A stretch of DNA of 64,000 nt from Prochlorococcus marinus str. MIT 9515. Lineage in GTDB: Bacteria; Cyanobacteriota; Cyanobacteriia; PCC-6307; Cyanobiaceae. The stretch lies in the NCBI RefSeq assembly GCF_000015665.1, contig NC_008817.1, forward strand, positions 310,001 through 374,000, read 5' to 3'. Below are positions 60,189 through 64,000 of this stretch, one piece after another. How positions within the stretch are numbered: the stretch's first letter is position 1; every line of letters starts with the position of its first letter. A model generated the notes under the pieces. That model saw nothing but the letters and a program-made list of their open reading frames with translations. It searched no databases and was not told where the DNA came from. The position numbers were made by a program, and so were the translations under genes.

Positions 60189-61231
60189 TGGTTAATTTAC
60201 AAACTCATTTAAAAAGTGAAGTGGGCGTTCTTGCTGAATATATAAGCGAAGAATTATCAGTTTTCATAGTCGCTGAAAATAAACCTGTTCAGTATCCTTC
60301 TAATGGAGGTTTAAGGCTTCTAAATTATGAAACAGATATTGAATGTCTTCAAGATGGATTTAGACTTGCAAATCTTATGAAGAGTAAACATGATATTTAT
60401 TCGACAGGTTTTTCAGGTGGAAAAGTGGTGGCAAGATCACCAAATATTTCATCAGTTAAAGAAAAACTTATCTCAGTAACATCTGAACTTTTAGAAAATC
60501 TTGGTGGCAGAATGATTACTGGATGTGACTTAAATACTGATATGAATGATATGGAAAAATTATTCAAATTAACTCCTCATGTACTTGCCGCGGTCAATAG
60601 TAAGGTTGATGCTAGTACTGCTACTGCAATGGGTGTAATAGGAGCCTTTGAGGCTTTTAAGGAATTTATACCTTACGATCTTCCCAATGGTGTTTTGGTT
60701 CATGGATGCGGATCAGTTGGAAGTAAAGTCGCCTCTGAATTAATTAAACGAGATATAAAGACTTATGTCGTCGATATAGATACCGAAAAAACTTATATTA
60801 ATGGTGCTATTTCCCTTGGGAATGATAAAAATTGGTATCGTAAGACTTTTGATGTTATATTACCTTGCTCTATATCAGGTCTTATAAATACAAATATTTC
60901 TCAATTTCTTCTTAAGACTAAAGCTATAATTTCAGCTGCAAATGCTCCTTTTGGAAATGATGTGATTCCTGAAAAGTTGAGGAATTCAAATGTTATTGTA
61001 ATTCCCGATCCTTTAGTAAATGCTGGTGCGGTGATAGCTGATTCAATTGAAAGATATGCGCCAGTTAAATGGTCTAATACAAGACCTGAAAAGATTTATG
61101 ATTTTGTCAAGAATGAAGTAAGAAAAAAATGTATTTCTTACCTAGCCTTGGAACAGAATGGATTAAGTTCTCTTGAAATTTTAGAACTAATAAAAAATAA
61201 AAAACAGCAAATCATAGGAGAGAAATTTTAA
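60188..61231 (+). CDS. Glu/Leu/Phe/Val dehydrogenase-family protein
   Basis: 347 aa, close to leucine/phenylalanine dehydrogenases in length and layout. The substrate domain has NGGLRLLNYETDIECLQDGF and STGFSGGKVVARSP, with the Lys of the GGK motif. The nucleotide-binding domain has VLVHGCGSVGSKVASELIKR with acidic VVDIDTEK (suggests NAD). ANAPFGNDVIP and PDPLVNAGAVI also fit. Such enzymes interconvert an amino acid and a 2-oxo acid. Starts on the stop of the methyltransferase gene. Confidence 0.85.
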   Translation: MVNLQTHLKSEVGVLAEYISEELSVFIVAENKPVQYPSNGGLRLLNYETDIECLQDGFRLANLMKSKHDIYSTGFSGGKVVARSPNISSVKEKLISVTSELLENLGGRMITGCDLNTDMNDMEKLFKLTPHVLAAVNSKVDASTATAMGVIGAFEAFKEFIPYDLPNGVLVHGCGSVGSKVASELIKRDIKTYVVDIDTEKTYINGAISLGNDKNWYRKTFDVILPCSISGLINTNISQFLLKTKAIISAANAPFGNDVIPEKLRNSNVIVIPDPLVNAGAVIADSIERYAPVKWSNTRPEKIYDFVKNEVRKKCISYLALEQNGLSSLEILELIKNKKQQIIGEKF

Positions 61232-61235
61232 ATCA

Positions 61236-62420
61236 ATGAATATAAAGATCCCTGAACATGTTGATATAGCCATAATAGGTGGAGGTATGGCAGGCTTAAG
61301 TGCAGCAGCATCATTAAGTGAAATGGGAGTAAAAAATATAGCTGTTTTTGAATCTGAAAAACTTGCACATTCCGAAGGTAGCAGTTTTGGGGAGTCCAGA
61401 ATGTACCGCGAAATGTATTCAGATCCTGTGTTATGCAAACTTGCTAAAGAATCAAATAAATTATGGGCCGAACAGGAATCAATAGCAAAATATTCTCTAA
61501 GAAAAGAACATGGATTATTGTTTTATGGTGAATCCTGGGATGAAGAAACCATAGAAGGTTCTATTCCTGGAGCTCAGAAAGTGATGGATGAGCAAAATAT
61601 ACCCTATGAATTTTTAACATCTGAAAAAATTTCTGAAAGATTTCCTATAAAACCTAAAGAACATTTTGTTGGACTTTTTGAACCAAGTGCAGGATCAATT
61701 TTAAGTGATAGAGCTATTGAAAATTGGATTAAAATCATAAGAAGTAATGGTAATCAGATTTATGAAGGTTGCAAAATTAAAAGAATAGAAGAAAAAAATA
61801 ATTCTCTTGAAATAATAGGAAATCAATCTGTAAGTTTTGATCAATTAATAGTTGCATCTGGAATGTGGACTAATGAATTATTGGAACCAATAGGTTTAAA
61901 ACAAGATGTAAAAATCTGGCCAATGCTTTGGGCACATTATCTGGTTGACGAAGATTTCATAAATAGTTATCCTCAATGGTTTTGTTTCCAAAAATCAAGA
62001 GGAGATGATGGTGGATTGTATTATGGTTTCCCCGTCTTAAGTCGAAATAAAAATAATATACCCAGAATAAAAGTTGGAATTGATTGGACCTCTCCAAAAC
62101 TAATTGGTGGTGATGAGGGCGCAATGAAAAAACCTTTTATGGAACCTCTAATAAAAATGCTGGATGATTTCATTATCAACAATTTCGAGGGTGTTATCGT
62201 TTGTGATGAAACTTTTGTAAGTCCTTATACAATGACAAATGATGTTAATTTTATTCTCGATAAACCCAAGTCAAATATTACTGTTTTTTCTGGCGGATCT
62301 GGCCAGTCATTTAAATTTGCACCAATAATTGGTAAATGTCTTGCGGAAAAAGCATTAAATAAAAATTGTAGTTTTGATATAAGTTGCTGGGAATTTGACA
62401 GATTTCTTACAACAAAATAA
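61236..62420 (+). CDS. sarcosine oxidase / N-methyltryptophan oxidase-like FAD protein
   Basis: 394 aa, DAO/MSOX fold. The FAD motif is IAIIGGGMAGLSAAASLSEM (residues 11-30), and GSSFGESRMYREMYSD is the typical MSOX/SolA block. The C-terminal FSGGSGQSFKFAPIIGK fits the family. The covalent-FAD Cys of MSOX/SolA (in C-x-Y-T-x-T-P-D) appears to be Ser here (VSPYTMTND), so flavin is probably non-covalent; this is my alignment from memory. Oxidises a secondary or N-methyl amine. Starts 4 bp after the dehydrogenase gene. Confidence 0.88.
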   Translation: MNIKIPEHVDIAIIGGGMAGLSAAASLSEMGVKNIAVFESEKLAHSEGSSFGESRMYREMYSDPVLCKLAKESNKLWAEQESIAKYSLRKEHGLLFYGESWDEETIEGSIPGAQKVMDEQNIPYEFLTSEKISERFPIKPKEHFVGLFEPSAGSILSDRAIENWIKIIRSNGNQIYEGCKIKRIEEKNNSLEIIGNQSVSFDQLIVASGMWTNELLEPIGLKQDVKIWPMLWAHYLVDEDFINSYPQWFCFQKSRGDDGGLYYGFPVLSRNKNNIPRIKVGIDWTSPKLIGGDEGAMKKPFMEPLIKMLDDFIINNFEGVIVCDETFVSPYTMTNDVNFILDKPKSNITVFSGGSGQSFKFAPIIGKCLAEKALNKNCSFDISCWEFDRFLTTK

Positions 62421-62485
62421 CATTTATTTTGTTTAAGCAATATTTTTACAAATTAAAATTTTCAAATTTATCATTTTTAAAAACT

Positions 62486-62662
62486 ATGTCTACAGAAAAT
62501 AATCTAGAAAAGAGCAGTCAAGATTATAAAAAATCTCAATATGGTAGTTGGTATAAAAAAAATGCTGAAAATAAAAAAAAGGATAAAAAAGAAGAAAAGA
62601 ATAAAAAAGAAGTAAAAATTTCTTTTTTTAAAAAAATAAAGAGCCTTTTTAATAATTCTTGA
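62486..62662 (+). CDS. small Lys-rich protein
   Basis: 58 aa from the ATG at 62486 (a TTG 19 codons earlier gives a less likely longer form). MSTENNLEKSSQDYKKSQYG leads into a highly charged KK/EE run with KNKKEVKISFFKKIKSLF. Probably disordered. Function unknown. Confidence 0.5.
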   Translation: MSTENNLEKSSQDYKKSQYGSWYKKNAENKKKDKKEEKNKKEVKISFFKKIKSLFNNS

Positions 62663-62688
62663 ATCATATTATTTTCTTTGATAGATAG

Positions 62689-63156
62689 ATGAAATTATTT
62701 GATTTTTTTTTCAAAAATTTGAATAAAAGAGCAGAAATTATTTCGGAAGAATCACTTGATAATTCAAATGATCTTTGGGCTGATTCTGTAACAACTGGTT
62801 GGGAATATACCTGTAATTTATCATTAACAACTCCAAAAATTTGTATTGTAAATGATGGTTTTATTACTAACGATACATCAGTCAAACCAAAGTTAATAGG
62901 AGAACCAAACAATTTTGGAAAAGATGGAGACCCCTCAGGTGATTTTGGTTCTTGGATAAGAAGGCATGGACATGAAGAGGAATTTGAAGAATTGGCAAAT
63001 ATTTCTCAAGATATGATTTATGCAAGACCAACTGATATTGGAAGAATCCCACCGAAATCAAAATTAGAAGTTGATTTTAAAAGTTTTTTAATCGATTTTA
63101 GAAGTATAGTTGAGTCCAATATTTCTGTAGAAAAAAAAATTATTTATGATAAATGA
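62689..63156 (+). CDS. hypothetical protein
   Basis: 155 aa, soluble after an amphipathic N-terminal helix (MKLFDFFFKNLNKRAEII). Central ADSVTTGWEYTCNLSLTTPK and GDFGSWIRRHGHEEEFEELA are distinctive. Its last 11 bp overlap the next gene. No family recognised. Confidence 0.62.
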   Translation: MKLFDFFFKNLNKRAEIISEESLDNSNDLWADSVTTGWEYTCNLSLTTPKICIVNDGFITNDTSVKPKLIGEPNNFGKDGDPSGDFGSWIRRHGHEEEFEELANISQDMIYARPTDIGRIPPKSKLEVDFKSFLIDFRSIVESNISVEKKIIYDK

Positions 63157-63400
63157 GGAACTAAGTATTAAATCACAAGCTTATAAAGATATTTATAAAA
63201 AATTAGTAAGGGAAAAGAAATTTCCTGATTCTTTCTTTATCAATATTTTGTGCGAACTGAATGGAGTAGAATCTAAAACTGCTTCAATATTATGGGAATA
63301 TGGATACCTTACAAAAGAACAAGTTTTGAATGCACCTTATAGTGAATTAATAGAGATTAAAGGTCTTGGAAAAAATTTGATTTCAAAAATAAAAAACTAA
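63146..63400 (+). CDS. small helix-hairpin-helix protein
   Basis: 84 aa. Two HhH-like motifs: LNGVESKTASILWEYGY and SELIEIKGLGKNLISKIKN. HhH motifs bind DNA backbone non-specifically. Overlaps the preceding gene by 11 bp; likely cotranscribed with it and the two that follow. Confidence 0.7.
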   Translation: MINEELSIKSQAYKDIYKKLVREKKFPDSFFINILCELNGVESKTASILWEYGYLTKEQVLNAPYSELIEIKGLGKNLISKIKN

Positions 63401-63404
63401 AAAA

Positions 63405-63596
63405 ATGAATACTTGTAGCTCAGTTAATTCAATATCACTAGGAAAACTTTTGAAAAAATATAATTTAACACCAAAAAACAAACAAAAAGTAATACTTTCG
63501 GCTCAAAGAAAAATCTCAACTTGGTCAGGATTACATAGACTAGCGAGAAAGCTAGAATTTAAGCAATCAGCAGAAAATCAAAAACTATTGAATTAA
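63405..63596 (+). CDS. small basic hypothetical protein
   Basis: 63 aa. Basic and helical (GKLLKKYNLTPKNKQKVILS, RKISTWSGLHRLARKLEFKQ), possibly nucleic-acid binding. 4 bp after the HhH gene; its stop overlaps the ATG of the next gene by one base. Confidence 0.6.
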   Translation: MNTCSSVNSISLGKLLKKYNLTPKNKQKVILSAQRKISTWSGLHRLARKLEFKQSAENQKLLN

Positions 63597-63850
63597 TGAC
63601 TGAACAAAAAGATAATTTAGAAAGGATTTATCAGAAATTAAATGAAGAAGAAGATACTGTTTTAAAAAGATGGTATGAATCATTAATTCCCAAGATAATA
63701 TTATTATTCCCCCTAATAGCCTTTGCCTTAACTTTTTTAAAAGTAAATACCGATAAATCGATTTTTGATTTACTTATTTTTATCGCCCTCGGGGTATTAC
63801 TAGTTATGGGAGGAATATTGTTTAATTACTTTTTATCAAAGGGTGAATAA
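63596..63850 (+). CDS. small two-span membrane protein
   Basis: 84 aa: a charged N-terminus (MTEQKDNLERIYQKLNEEED), then two helices (IILLFPLIAFALTFLKV and FDLLIFIALGVLLVMGGIL). Starts on the stop of the upstream gene. Function unknown. Confidence 0.6.
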   Translation: MTEQKDNLERIYQKLNEEEDTVLKRWYESLIPKIILLFPLIAFALTFLKVNTDKSIFDLLIFIALGVLLVMGGILFNYFLSKGE

Positions 63851-63911
63851 AGTCATAGAACCAAAGTGAACATAATGTAATTTCTATTCCATTTAAAAAA
63901 TTTAAACTTCA

Positions 63912-64000
63912 TTAATTGGTGGATTTAAGATACTTCCTATCAATCAGATTTCTTATAATCCCCATACTAAATATCAATATTACGCTTACTATAAATACAA
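63912..64000 (-). CDS. C-terminal end of a membrane protein (runs off the window)
   Basis: The minus strand reads VFIVSVILIFSMGIIRN, then LIDRKYLKSTN and a stop at 63912. This looks like the last transmembrane helix and basic tail of a membrane protein that starts beyond base 64000. The protein cannot be named from 29 residues. Confidence 0.45.
   Translation of the reverse strand, partial: VFIVSVILIFSMGIIRNLIDRKYLKSTN

Overview
The window looks like a chromosome segment of a high-light-adapted Prochlorococcus. It is strongly AT-rich, with short intergenic gaps and photosynthesis genes scattered among housekeeping genes. It carries one 16S-tRNA-Ile-tRNA-Ala-23S-5S operon. It also has a solitary, degenerate phycoerythrin beta gene (cpeB) with a CpeS-type bilin lyase and no alpha subunit alongside, which is known of high-light Prochlorococcus. 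The exact strain cannot be told from the sequence alone.

Layout. 1-2880: the start of a CCA-adding enzyme gene and a UvrD/PcrA helicase. 3061-4277: remnant phycoerythrin genes. 4387-7164: a TVP38/DedA-like membrane protein, small unknown genes, a nested tandem repeat and tRNA-Phe. 7165-12793: metK, rpsA, nrdR, psbT-psbB, a divergent [2Fe-2S] ferredoxin gene and psbM. 12806-14526: prmC, a Sua5/YrdC gene and tRNA-Thr. 14592-19113: one long minus-strand run, ctpA, an HD hydrolase, minC, minD and minE. 19162-20344: petB-petD (cytochrome b6 and subunit IV), followed by a convergent GH100 invertase-like gene. 22404-27537: the rRNA operon and its terminator. 27535-32621: mutM, psaE, a LysM protein, an aldehyde dehydrogenase, a rhomboid protease and a double GNAT protein.

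32700-45312 is a typical small-gene landscape: DUF3104, DUF1651 and Nif11-like proteins, single-span membrane peptides, a CrtISO/CrtD-like carotenoid enzyme, tatA, bcp and arfB. Inside it lies a broken plastoquinol terminal oxidase (PTOX) gene, and a 40-bp dyad resembling two LexA boxes stands directly before a small gene. 45290-58582 is more accessory: a CPBP protease, divergent GT11 and GT2 glycosyltransferases, a prolyl aminopeptidase, a photolyase-family protein, tenA-thiD (thiamine pyrimidine salvage), a DUF985 cupin and a methyltransferase.

59136-62420 is the most unusual part. Three tightly coupled genes encode a SABATH-type carboxyl methyltransferase, a Leu/Glu-dehydrogenase-family protein and a sarcosine/N-methyltryptophan-oxidase-like flavoprotein. 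Together they suggest an uncharacterised pathway acting on a methylated amino acid. A run of small genes follows, one with a helix-hairpin-helix motif.

The strongest observations are the PTOX pseudogene (three frameshifts and a nonsense codon), the methyltransferase-dehydrogenase-oxidase cassette, the LexA-like dyad, the nested GAACA repeat and a candidate short RNA with its own terminator near 49,800-49,860. All family assignments come from reading motifs by eye; no database search was run.
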